Source of the DNA: an uncultured Chthonomonas sp.
Lineage (GTDB): Bacteria; Armatimonadota; Chthonomonadetes; Chthonomonadales; CAJBBX01
Assembly: GCA_903886985.1 (NCBI GenBank)
Contig: CAISOI010000870.1
Location: forward strand, 1 to 6,574
DNA: 6,574 bases
Direction of reading: 5' to 3'
The translations under genes were made by a program, and so were the position numbers. The notes under the pieces are model-generated. The model made no database searches and was not told the DNA's origin. It saw only the letters and a program-made list of their open reading frames with translations. Of this stretch, positions 1 through 6,214 are shown one piece after another (positions within the stretch are counted from its first letter, which is position 1; each line of letters begins with the position of its first letter).

Positions 1-113
1 ATGAGTGAACATGACATCGGAAATTTTTCATGACAAACTTTGATAATTTGGGTCCGATCGAATGCAAAAGGATTATCCGATGCTTTCCGGATCCTGATCA
101 AACAGAGAAGGAT

Positions 114-144
114 TTGGAAACAAGCAGGTGACCTATGGTATAAT
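114..144 (+). promoter_or_regulatory. Extended -10 promoter of the small protein/HNH operon
   Basis: TATAAT at 139-144 is a perfect sigma-70 -10 box, and TG at 136-137 one base upstream makes it an extended -10. A weak -35-like TTGGAA lies at 114-119 with a 19-base spacer, which is long but tolerable for extended -10 promoters. Transcription would begin near 150-152, on or next to the ATG at 151. This supports starting the first gene at or after 151 instead of at the in-frame TTG at 40. The promoter is inferred from sequence only. Confidence 0.6.
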
Positions 145-150
145 CGGTGC

Positions 151-417
151 ATGAGTAGAGGAATGATAAGTGGGGTTGATTTGGTTTTTGATTCGGCTGC
201 TGCCACGATGACGCCGGAAGTGGCGCGGTGGCTGAGCGAGTTCAAGGATACTCCCGAATTGGAAGCGAAGCTGGAGGATTTTGCCCGACGAAACACCGAA
301 GGGCTGCTTTCTGACAGTGAGCTTGAAGAGTATTCTGCACTAGTGGAATTGGGAGATATTTTTTCCATTCTGCGACTTCGTGCCCGCAAACATATGGCCA
401 AACAACACACCGTATGA
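151..417 (+). CDS. Small uncharacterised protein paired with an HNH endonuclease
   Basis: An 88-residue soluble, charged, probably all-helical protein with no signal peptide, membrane segment or cysteine. From about residue 20 it shows a TPEVARWL segment, a Glu/Lys-rich helix, then an LSDSELEEY helix and a final LGDIFSILRLRARKHM helix. The order 'helix, S/TxxE-E-Y, (V/A)GD-(I/L)-LxLxxRA+' is one I associate with small proteins encoded directly upstream of HNH genes in several environmental phyla. I know of no demonstrated function. The frame is open back to TTG 40, but the TATAAT at 139-144 lies inside that extension, so ATG 151 is preferred. ATG 163 (AGAGG only 1-2 bases upstream) and ATG 208 are alternatives, the last at the start of the conserved part. 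Its stop overlaps the next start as ATGA, so the two products are probably translationally coupled. An antitoxin or accessory role is a guess only. Confidence 0.75.
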   Translation: MSRGMISGVDLVFDSAAATMTPEVARWLSEFKDTPELEAKLEDFARRNTEGLLSDSELEEYSALVELGDIFSILRLRARKHMAKQHTV

Positions 418-800
418 TTGATGCCGCCACGCGAGAGTTCGTCGCGGATCGCGCCAACCATCGTTGTGAATACTGCCTTCTTTCCCGCGCAGACTATTGC
501 TGGTCCTTCCATGTCGAGCACATTGTTCCCCGACAACATGGTGGTTCCGATTCATTGGGCAATCTCGCCTACGCCTGTCCGCGATGCAACCGCTATAAGG
601 GTCCAAATCTCACTGCTATTGATCCGCATACTGGACGAATCGAGGAGCTCTTTCATCCTCGAATCAACACATGGGAAGATCACTTCCAAATTGCTCGCGG
701 AACAATTATTGGAATTTCGGGAAGCGGGCGTGCAACTGTACGCCTTCTCCAAATGAATGACGAAAACAGATGTGAACTCCGAAGAGAACTACTTGGATAA
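414..800 (+). CDS. HNH endonuclease family protein
   Basis: A 128-residue stand-alone HNH nuclease, the usual size for this type. The beta-beta-alpha metal fold is visible: a zinc-ribbon pair C18-x2-C21 (RCEYC) and C55-x2-C58 (CPRC), the EHIVPR motif with general-base His36, GGSDSLGNL with Asn50, and a third motif position occupied by Asn59 with Lys62 (NRYK), i.e. an H-N-N variant. The C-terminal half carries GRIEELFHPR..W..HF and a final ATVRLLQMN..NRCELRRE helix, as in other short HNH proteins. Enzymes of this fold nick or cut DNA with a divalent metal. The target here is unknown: no intron, intein or methyltransferase is nearby. The start at 414 overlaps the upstream stop by ATGA, so the partner protein may govern its translation. 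Another frame from 418 is a shadow without these motifs. A restriction, toxin or repair role cannot be told apart from sequence. Confidence 0.9.
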   Translation: MIDAATREFVADRANHRCEYCLLSRADYCWSFHVEHIVPRQHGGSDSLGNLAYACPRCNRYKGPNLTAIDPHTGRIEELFHPRINTWEDHFQIARGTIIGISGSGRATVRLLQMNDENRCELRRELLG

Positions 801-807
801 GATCGAA

Positions 808-828
808 CAGTCCACCTATTAAGGACTG
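808..828. terminator. Weak inverted repeat between convergent genes
   Basis: CAGTCC (808-813) and GGACTG (823-828) form a perfect 6-bp inverted repeat with a 9-base loop, in the 41-base gap between the stops of the HNH gene (plus, 800) and the small CstA-partner gene (minus, 842). The position suits a bidirectional terminator. Neither side has a good U-tract, so this is tentative. Confidence 0.3.
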
Positions 829-841
829 GAAGTTTGCATTG

Positions 842-976
842 TCAACAACACCGCCTCGGTTTGCTGTAGCGATCTTCGAGGGTGCAGGCATAATCGGTAT
901 CGGTAGGTGCATCGGCAGTGGGCAGGCAAAACAGCCCGTGAAAGAGGTCCCGCACAGCACTCAGGAAGGCAGTCAT
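842..976 (-). CDS. 44-residue YbdD/YjiX-like CstA partner protein
   Basis: A short gene directly downstream of cstA, starting on an ATG that overlaps the cstA TGA (ATGA). A strong SD, AAGGAG, lies at 992-987 inside the end of cstA, 10 bases before the start. The product is 44 residues: an amphipathic N-terminus (MTAFLSAVRDLFHGLF), a short linker rich in Asp/Thr/Pro, and the C-terminus EDRYSKPRRCC followed at once by the stop. In E. coli, cstA and its paralogue btsT are each followed by a small gene (ybdD, yjiX) whose ~65-residue product ends in RYGG...RCC and is linked to transporter function. The position, overlap, Arg-Tyr and terminal Cys-Cys all match, but the middle is about 20 residues shorter. 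It lies antisense to nothing else credible. The family assignment is inference, since the similarity is mostly the last dozen residues. Confidence 0.72.
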   Translation of the reverse strand: MTAFLSAVRDLFHGLFCLPTADAPTDTDYACTLEDRYSKPRRCC

Positions 977-3063
977 CCGTTAAGTTCTCCTTCCGGCGTC
1001 CTGTTTCGAAGCAGCGCAACTGCCTCTTTTGCCGACACAATCAATACCGTCACCACGAAAATCAAGAGAATTCCAGTCATACCTGCGGTGATCCATGCAT
1101 TGTGCAGGCTTGCGGCGGCGGTTTTTCCGGCGACGGTAGCGAGTGCGCCAGGTGCAGAGAGTATTTTATTCGCCGCCGCCATTGCACCCACTGTTCCTAC
1201 ATTCGCGACGGGTGAAAAGATGGTGAGAATTGTGGCGGTCAGTGTTGTGGTCGCGACACACAGCATTGGGATTGCAGTGACCCACAAGTACTTTCGATAT
1301 CTCTTCAGCATGATGATCGAAGCCAGAGTTAGGGCAATGACAGCCAGTAACTGATTCGCGGTCCCAAACATTTTGATGAGAGCACGTGTGCCGCCATTGG
1401 GGTCCATCAAACCCCAAGATAGGATGAGCCCCCAGCCAAGTACCGCCAAACCACTGGTTATCCAGACGGGCGGAATCTTAAGGGCAATCTGTCCATCAGT
1501 CGGAGAACCGCGCAACTGCCGCAGGTCCTGATGGAGTTCTTGAATGACGAACCTAATTACTCGGGTGCCGGAATCCAGAACAGTGAGAATGAAGACGGCC
1601 TCAAACATAATAGCGAAGTGATACCAGAAGGCAAACAGCCCACTGCCGCCAATTCCACTAAAGATATGCGCCATCCCGACAGCCAGTGAAGGACCGCCGC
1701 CGGTTCGATTGTACAGCGATTCTTCCTGGACATCCTTTGCGAGAGTACTCATCTCGGCTGGAGTTACTCGGAATATTTCGCCGTATCCACTCACTTTTGC
1801 GGTCAGTTTTTGGGCGTATGCAGCGGATGGTGCGCCCTTGATTGGCGCTCCGGGAAGTGGGGGATGATTCATGGCAAGGTAGATGCCGGGAGCAAGGGTA
1901 ACGGCGGCAATGAGCGCCATGACGCCGACGAAACTCTCAGTCAGCATTGCGCCATATCCTACTACCCGCATATCAGACTCTTTATCGACGAATCGCGGGG
2001 TGGTACCCGAACTTATCAACGAATGGAACCCGCTGATGGCACCGCAGGCAATCACAATAAAACAAAACGGGAAGAGTCCGCCTGCGACTATCGGGCCGCT
2101 GCCATCTACAAATTTTGTCATCGCGGGCATCTGGACTATAGGAGCATGGAGTCCGGGAATGAGCCCTGTTGTGACTATTCCCACTGCCAGAAGCAGCACA
2201 GTTCCAATCTTTAGATAGGTGGAGATATTGTCGCGGGGAGCCAAAAGCAGCCAAGCGGGAAGTGCTGCCGCCATGAAGCCGTACAGGACAATTAGAACGC
2301 CGAGTTCCTCTTGTGAGCGCGTAAAGATAGATTTCAACAGGGGAATTTCCGGAACCCAGTGCCCAACAGCGGTTGCCAATATCAGCAGGAAAACTCCCAG
2401 CGCGGTCGCCTGACCTTCATGACCAGGGCGAAATTTGGTCATCCACCAACCCACAAAAAATGCAATGGGAATAGACGAGAAGATGGTAAAGGCACCCCAC
2501 GAACTGTTCTTCAATGCTTGAACCACGAACAGGGCGAGCACTCCAAGGAGAATTTCCAGAATGAATAACACCGCGAGGCTTGCGATAAATCCTGCAACCG
2601 GGCTGATCTCGCTCTTGATCATTCGGGCTAGGCTCATACCGTCTCGGCGAGTCGAGAATACGAGGATGGTGAAATCCTGAACACAACCTATGAGGACAGA
2701 ACCGAGCACAATCCACAAAAACCCGGGCAGGTAGCCAAACTGTGCCGCGAGGGTAGGTCCCAAAAGCGGTCCCGGTCCTGCAATCCAGGCGAAGTGCATC
2801 CCGAATAGGGTCCATCGACGAAAGGGCATATAGTCGCGATTATCCCGGAGGCGATGGGCGGGCGTGGCGCGGGCGTCATCGAGTTGGAAGACGCTATTTG
2901 CTATGAACCCGGAATAGAACTTCGCGCCAAAATAGTAGACACAGACAGCCGCAACCAACATCGAGACAGCATTGAATCGCTCGTGAGTAAATTGGCTGAT
3001 TGCCCAAGCCAATATTCCGCCCACCAGCGCCAGCGAGACGAATGCGCGTTGATTTTTATTCAT
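973..3063 (-). CDS. cstA: CstA family carbon-starvation permease (pyruvate/peptide uptake)
   Basis: A 696-residue polytopic inner-membrane protein, essentially the length of E. coli CstA (701). Family blocks are clear: HFAWIAGPGPLLGP (90-103) with LAAQFGYLPG behind it, GCVQDFTILVFSTRRDGMSL (126-145), APRDNISTYLKIGT, FVDGSGP, FPFCFIVIACGAISGFHSLISSGTTPRF, AVGMAHIF...FWYHFAIMFEAVFILT, DSGTR and FGTANQLLA. CstA proteins were found as peptide permeases induced by carbon starvation, and E. coli CstA also imports pyruvate; the substrate here is not determined. The family's GHHFA reads GMHFA here (Met89), and Trp93 replaces a small residue. The start ATG has only a modest SD (AGAAGAG, 3077-3071) lying in a small hairpin. 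The dehydrogenase gene ends 37 bases upstream and the YbdD-like gene overlaps the stop, so the three probably share a transcript. Confidence 0.95.
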   Translation of the reverse strand: MNKNQRAFVSLALVGGILAWAISQFTHERFNAVSMLVAAVCVYYFGAKFYSGFIANSVFQLDDARATPAHRLRDNRDYMPFRRWTLFGMHFAWIAGPGPLLGPTLAAQFGYLPGFLWIVLGSVLIGCVQDFTILVFSTRRDGMSLARMIKSEISPVAGFIASLAVLFILEILLGVLALFVVQALKNSSWGAFTIFSSIPIAFFVGWWMTKFRPGHEGQATALGVFLLILATAVGHWVPEIPLLKSIFTRSQEELGVLIVLYGFMAAALPAWLLLAPRDNISTYLKIGTVLLLAVGIVTTGLIPGLHAPIVQMPAMTKFVDGSGPIVAGGLFPFCFIVIACGAISGFHSLISSGTTPRFVDKESDMRVVGYGAMLTESFVGVMALIAAVTLAPGIYLAMNHPPLPGAPIKGAPSAAYAQKLTAKVSGYGEIFRVTPAEMSTLAKDVQEESLYNRTGGGPSLAVGMAHIFSGIGGSGLFAFWYHFAIMFEAVFILTVLDSGTRVIRFVIQELHQDLRQLRGSPTDGQIALKIPPVWITSGLAVLGWGLILSWGLMDPNGGTRALIKMFGTANQLLAVIALTLASIIMLKRYRKYLWVTAIPMLCVATTTLTATILTIFSPVANVGTVGAMAAANKILSAPGALATVAGKTAAASLHNAWITAGMTGILLIFVVTVLIVSAKEAVALLRNRTPEGELNG

Positions 3064-3070
3064 TGATATA

Positions 3071-3086
3071 CTCTTCTGTAGAGAAG
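3071..3086 (-). promoter_or_regulatory. SD of cstA inside a small inverted repeat
   Basis: In the 37-base gap before cstA, the minus strand reads CTTCT-CTAC-AGAAG (3086 to 3073), a perfect 5-bp stem with a 4-base loop. The 3' arm is the cstA SD itself (AGAAGAG, 3077-3071), seven bases before the ATG. A stem there could lower translation of cstA relative to the upstream dehydrogenase. Five base pairs is short, so chance is possible. Confidence 0.35.
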
Positions 3087-3100
3087 TGGGAACTCAAGTT

Positions 3101-4222
3101 CTAAAATCGAATTACACTTCGGATGACGTTGCCGGTCTCCATTTTGTGGAAAGCTGCCTCCACATCATCGAGGCTGATAACGTCGGTTACCATGTCATCC
3201 AAATTCAACTGACCATTCAAATAGAGCTGCGCCATTAATGGGAAATCGACGGATGGCAGAGCATCCCCGCAGTGGCTCACGGCGAGATTGACTTTATTCC
3301 AATAGACGCCCGTGTCCATATTGCCGACATTCAGGGTGACGGAGTCGGTGGATGCAGGGAACCCAATAGTTACAGCAGTACCATTGTAATTGACCATGCG
3401 GACAGATTGCTCGATGCACTTCATCAGACCGGTGGCTTCAAAAGCAAAATCGACACCGCCTTCGTAACCAGCCCAATCATCTGTCACCAATCCGCGAACG
3501 GCTTCCACAGCATCTACTTCGGAAGCATTGACCACATGTGTTGCGCCATACTGTTTAGCCCATTCGAGTTTGACAGGGTTAACATCTACCGCAATGATCT
3601 GTTTTGCATGAGCTATGCGCGCACCCTGAATGACGGAAAGACCTACACCGCCACAGCCAACAACCGCAACCGACGAGCCCGGAAATACATTCACTGTATT
3701 CATGGTTGCGCCCACTCCGGTGATGACTCCGCAGGCGATTAAGCATGCTTTTTCCAATGGCATGTTGGCTGGCATCTTGATTGCCGCTTTGGCATGGACC
3801 ACCGTGTGGGTGGAGAAAGTGCCACAGCGCAATACCTGCGAGCAGAGAGCATTGTCGCTTGCGCGGTGAATGCGCGGTTTGGGTCGGAGCGCCATATAGC
3901 AATGCCGAGGGTCTCCACGGCGGCAGGCTGGACATTGATCACACGGTGCACGGTATGCGATAACCACTGGGTCGCCAGGTTGTAGGTGCGTGACGCCCTC
4001 CCCAACTTCCTCGACGAACCCTGCACCTTCGTGCCCAAGGACAATTGGAAATGGCATTCCATTGCCTTTTAGATTCTTGACTGTAAGATCGGTATGACAG
4101 ACACCGCTGGCAACCATTCGAATAAGAACTTCGTTGGGGCCGGGGGAATCGACGAGAATATCTTCTACTGAGACATCCTCGCCAGGATTGTTGAGTAAAG
4201 CAGCGCGACCATGAACCGCCAT
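3101..4222 (-). CDS. Zinc-dependent, probably NAD-linked, alcohol dehydrogenase (MDR superfamily)
   Basis: A complete 373-residue medium-chain dehydrogenase, the size of class III-like zinc ADHs. The catalytic domain has Cys42 and His43 (SGVCHTDL), the GHEGAG motif with His64 and Glu65, and Cys164 (ACGVITGVGA) as catalytic-zinc ligands and neighbours. The structural zinc lobe is Cys94, Cys97, Cys100 and Cys108. The Rossmann motif GCGGVG spans 189-194, and the strand ends in Asp213 (AVDVNP), which favours NAD over NADP. It would oxidise an alcohol to an aldehyde, or the reverse, in the cytoplasm; neither the substrate nor a thiol-cofactor requirement can be read from the sequence. The start has an ideal SD, GGAGG (4233-4229), six bases upstream. 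It appears to lead an operon with cstA and the small partner gene, so it may act on carbon compounds whose products enter near pyruvate; that link is inference. Confidence 0.93.
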   Translation of the reverse strand: MAVHGRAALLNNPGEDVSVEDILVDSPGPNEVLIRMVASGVCHTDLTVKNLKGNGMPFPIVLGHEGAGFVEEVGEGVTHLQPGDPVVIAYRAPCDQCPACRRGDPRHCYMALRPKPRIHRASDNALCSQVLRCGTFSTHTVVHAKAAIKMPANMPLEKACLIACGVITGVGATMNTVNVFPGSSVAVVGCGGVGLSVIQGARIAHAKQIIAVDVNPVKLEWAKQYGATHVVNASEVDAVEAVRGLVTDDWAGYEGGVDFAFEATGLMKCIEQSVRMVNYNGTAVTIGFPASTDSVTLNVGNMDTGVYWNKVNLAVSHCGDALPSVDFPLMAQLYLNGQLNLDDMVTDVISLDDVEAAFHKMETGNVIRSVIRF

Positions 4223-4257
4223 GAGGTACCTCCAAAATGGGACTATGATGATTTGTG

Positions 4258-4286
4258 ATTACCCGCATAGTTCGACATACAGTCAC
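4258..4286 (-). promoter_or_regulatory. Possible promoter of the dehydrogenase-cstA operon
   Basis: On the minus strand, GTGACT (4286-4281) and GGTAAT (4263-4258) are separated by 17 bases. Each matches four of six consensus positions of sigma-70 -35 and -10 boxes. Transcription would begin about 30 bases before the dehydrogenase ATG, leaving room for its SD. The match is only moderate and other placements are possible. Confidence 0.3.
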
Positions 4287-4462
4287 GAAATTCCCTTAAA
4301 GTGGCGAACGAAAATCGAGCAATCTTGATTGGTATTGTCAGGCGAGATAGGAGGGGGCTCTCGGACAATCGTAATGCACCATTGCCCGGACGATGAATTT
4401 GAGGCTGAGAGTAGAATAGTGGACCTCTACGGTGAAGGGAAGTAACATCTAAAGCATATGAC
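4287..4462. other. Intergenic stretch with no gene seen
   Basis: This is part of the roughly 350-base gap between the redoxin stop and the dehydrogenase start. No convincing reading frame, RNA gene or repeat was found. It presumably holds upstream control sequence for the dehydrogenase operon. Confidence 0.5.
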
Positions 4463-4492
4463 TAGAGCAGATGGATTTCACCATCTGCTCTA
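4463..4492 (-). terminator. Perfect 12-bp hairpin, probable end of the sigma/redoxin operon
   Basis: TAGAGCAGATGG (4463-4474) and CCATCTGCTCTA (4481-4492) are perfect complements around a 6-base loop. The hairpin lies 79 bases beyond the redoxin stop on the minus strand and before the dehydrogenase operon, where a terminator is expected. The run of four T follows the stem on the plus strand (4493-4496). On the minus strand the stem is followed by a mixed AT-rich tract with no clear U-run, so it could instead act as an mRNA 3'-end stabiliser or as a bidirectional terminator. Confidence 0.65.
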
Positions 4493-4570
4493 TTTTGCCC
4501 GAAGCAGAATTGTGTTCCGCCATCAAACTTCCGAACTTTGCTCCTACGCGTCGGTTAGACCCTGCTGTGA

Positions 4571-5158
4571 TTACTTTTCTGTCAGCAGTTTCTCCACGCG
4601 TTTTGCCATAATCTCCTCGCCGCCGCCATGGTTGTATTCCAGCTCGCCTTCCCATTGGTATCGTCCATGTCCTTTCTTATCGATAAGGTAGACAGTGGGC
4701 CAATAGTTCTGTTTCCATCGCTTCCAGTTTTCACCTTTTTGGTCGAGCAGAACTGGGTAGGTTATGTTCAAGGACTTGACGTTCTTCTCCACATTTGCAT
4801 CGACTTTCTCAGACTCTGTCTCGGGAGTATGAATTGCAATGATCTGGACGTCCTGTTTCTCGAATCGCTTCTGCAATCTCGCAAGACTTGGCAGATTGTT
4901 TCTGCAGTTGATGCAGCCAAACGTCCAAAACTCCACAATGGTCACTTTGCCTTTGCGATCCTTCAGGGTAATCGGTTTGTTGCCCGGAGTATTTAGCCAC
5001 GGTCCACCCACCAATTCGGGCGCAGGAATGTCGAATGGACCTGCCTGTTGGCCTTCCTTCGCCATCACGGACCGTGAAGCGAATACTCCAACCGTCATGG
5101 CAATGGCGGCTGCAAAGGCACCCCATTTTAGTCCTGCTTTACTTGAAATTTTCATCAT
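4571..5158 (-). CDS. Exported thioredoxin-fold protein, TlpA/DipZ-like, CINC active site
   Basis: A 195-residue secreted redoxin. Residues 1-33 form a Sec signal peptide (Lys-rich start, hydrophobic core AAAIAMTVGVFA, cleavage likely after VMA), so it acts outside the cytoplasmic membrane. The mature part opens with APELVGGPWLNTPGNKPITL and GKVTIVEFW, then TFGCINC with Cys82 and Cys85. HTPE, ITYPVLLD and the cis-proline loop YWPTVYLID (Pro154) follow, then GELEYNHGGG. This pattern is that of the TlpA-like, DipZ-like redoxins, which carry C-I-N-C in place of C-G-P-C. It should exchange disulfides or reduce peroxides or thiols in the envelope; the partner is unknown. SD GGGGAG (5170-5165) lies six bases before the first of two consecutive ATGs, supporting the start at 5158. 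It begins 15 bases after the anti-sigma stop, so it is likely part of the sigma operon and its target or effector. Confidence 0.88.
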   Translation of the reverse strand: MMKISSKAGLKWGAFAAAIAMTVGVFASRSVMAKEGQQAGPFDIPAPELVGGPWLNTPGNKPITLKDRKGKVTIVEFWTFGCINCRNNLPSLARLQKRFEKQDVQIIAIHTPETESEKVDANVEKNVKSLNITYPVLLDQKGENWKRWKQNYWPTVYLIDKKGHGRYQWEGELEYNHGGGEEIMAKRVEKLLTEK

Positions 5159-5173
5159 CTTATACTCCCCGTT

Positions 5174-5512
5174 TTAATAGAGTTTCAATATTTTTGGAAC
5201 AACAAAGATTGCAAGAAACAAGACGATAATTGCAAGGACTGCAATAAAGGCATATCTCCGATCCGGCGGGGCAGGAGCGGCTTGGTCCATATTTTCAATT
5301 CTTGCCATTACACTCTGAACCATTCCGGGAGGAGGCTCGATATCGACACCCATCGAATCCTTCACCGGCTGGCGCACCTCTTCCACCTGCTTTGCAACAT
5401 CAGAACAGTGCTTACACCATGATAGATGGCTCTTGATCTTTTCCGCCACATCGGGCGGCATCTGATTCTCAAGAAATACAACAATATGTCGTTGAACATA
5501 ACCACATCTCAT
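5174..5512 (-). CDS. Membrane-anchored zinc-motif anti-sigma factor (ZAS family)
   Basis: A 112-residue protein. The N-terminal cytoplasmic domain has the ZAS signature His29-x3-Cys33-x2-Cys36 (HLSWCKHC), with extra Cys3 and His9 near the start, as in anti-sigma factors that wrap around an ECF sigma factor through a zinc-bound helical domain. A Pro-rich linker (EPPPG, AAPAPPDRR) leads to one membrane helix at about 87-108, and the chain ends within about six residues, KILKLY. There is therefore almost no extracytoplasmic domain. The start ATG overlaps the sigma stop as ATGA, the classic coupled arrangement. It should hold the sigma factor inactive until a signal releases it; oxidation or zinc loss at the thiols is a plausible trigger given the redoxin next door, but this is inference. 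RsiW- or RsrA-like descriptions would fit; no closer orthologue is recognisable. Confidence 0.85.
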   Translation of the reverse strand: MRCGYVQRHIVVFLENQMPPDVAEKIKSHLSWCKHCSDVAKQVEEVRQPVKDSMGVDIEPPPGMVQSVMARIENMDQAAPAPPDRRYAFIAVLAIIVLFLAIFVVPKILKLY

Positions 5513-6081
5513 GATCTCACCTCGTATCCTTTATTGGCAAGTTTCCCGCGCACCTGCATCAGTCCCCGTCGTACTCGTTGCGCCGCAGTCGAAAGAGGAA
5601 CTCCCAATGCATCTGCCAGTTCTTTGAAGGTCAGCTGTTCCACCGCCCAGAGAGTGAGGGCCTGTCGAAGTACCGGGCTAACGGTTGTCAATACATCCGC
5701 AATTGCTGCTTTCTGCTGATTGCTTACAGTCTGCTCGAATGGTTCCGCAAGTTTTGGTGCTGCAATATTGATCTCTTCAAAAGGTGTAGATGCCATCTTT
5801 GACCTAACTCCCAAGCGTGACTTTGACAAATTGATGCAGGTATTCGATGTTACGCGCAACATCCATGGCTCAAAGCTTCGCGATGTGTCGAATGCCTTTA
5901 ACTGGGTCCATATTCGTACGAAGCATTCCTGCGTCCAATCCTCTGCGTCATTTGTGTTGCCTGCCATCCTGTAGCAGATGCGAAATACTCGGACCCTGTG
6001 TCGCATAACTAATGATTCGAATGCGCCACGGTCTCCCGACATCGCCCTTGATGCTAATCTTTCATCCGATTCTTCTGTCAA
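5509..6081 (-). CDS. ECF (RpoE-type) RNA polymerase sigma factor
   Basis: A 190-residue group IV sigma factor with only regions 2 and 4. Region 2 spans about 20-90: AFESLVMRHRVRVFRICYRM, then the core-binding DAEDWTQECFVRIW (45-58), then FEPWMLRVTSNTCINLSKSR for the -10 element. Region 4 spans about 120-180: LRQALTLWAVEQLTFKELADALG and the HTH end GVPLSTAAQRVRRGL. The usual GTVKSR of the recognition helix reads STAAQR, so -35 specificity may differ from common ECF groups. The start is TTG at 6081, supported by GGAGA (6092-6088) six bases upstream; no in-frame ATG lies nearby. It overlaps the anti-sigma gene by four bases and faces the Met/Lys tetrad gene across a palindrome-rich region. It probably controls its own operon and perhaps that gene. 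No C-terminal extension is present. Confidence 0.93.
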   Translation of the reverse strand: MTEESDERLASRAMSGDRGAFESLVMRHRVRVFRICYRMAGNTNDAEDWTQECFVRIWTQLKAFDTSRSFEPWMLRVTSNTCINLSKSRLGVRSKMASTPFEEINIAAPKLAEPFEQTVSNQQKAAIADVLTTVSPVLRQALTLWAVEQLTFKELADALGVPLSTAAQRVRRGLMQVRGKLANKGYEVRS

Positions 6082-6144
6082 CCTGAGTCTCCACTGATTG
6101 GACTATAAATCCCATTTCACAAGACTATACAATGATACTCTGGG

Positions 6145-6182
6145 CTTTTGTACAACAAAAGTTGTGAAAATATTTTGTACAA
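6145..6182. repeat. Palindrome cluster: two TTTTGTACAA copies and ACAAC-AAAA-GTTGT
   Basis: A 10-bp direct repeat, TTTTGTACAA, occurs at 6146-6155 and 6173-6182, 27 bases apart. Each copy contains the perfect 8-bp palindrome TTGTACAA. Between them ACAAC (6152-6156) and GTTGT (6161-6165) form an inverted repeat around AAAA, and CTTTTG/CAAAAG (6145-6150, 6156-6161) form another. Such clustered dyads midway between divergent genes are typical operator arrangements. Direct readout of the binding protein is not possible. Confidence 0.55.
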
Positions 6183-6214
6183 GTATCCAAGTAGTACGTG
6201 TATATCGTGGTGAG

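Noticed and set aside
1..33. ATG to TGA mini-frame MSEHDIGNFS at the window start, possibly the tail of an upstream gene.
   Set aside because: Ten codons are too few to judge, and no SD is visible because the window begins here.
75..92. ATCCG/CGGAT inverted repeat upstream of the first promoter.
   Set aside because: It has a five-base stem and eight-base loop with no T-tract, within what is expected by chance.
40..150. N-terminal extension of the first gene to TTG 40.
   Set aside because: A perfect extended -10 promoter lies within it (136-144), there is no SD, and the extension has no family resemblance.
418..756. A plus-strand frame overlapping the HNH gene in another phase.
   Set aside because: The HNH frame carries the zinc cysteines and catalytic His/Asn, and this one has none.
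839..1354. A plus-strand frame of 171 codons opposite the end of cstA.
   Set aside because: It is antisense to conserved CstA sequence and to the small partner gene, with Ala/Val/Thr-rich composition and no SD or recognisable motif.
3272..3742. A plus-strand frame of 156 codons opposite the alcohol dehydrogenase.
   Set aside because: It lies entirely within a clearly coding gene on the other strand and shows no family motif.
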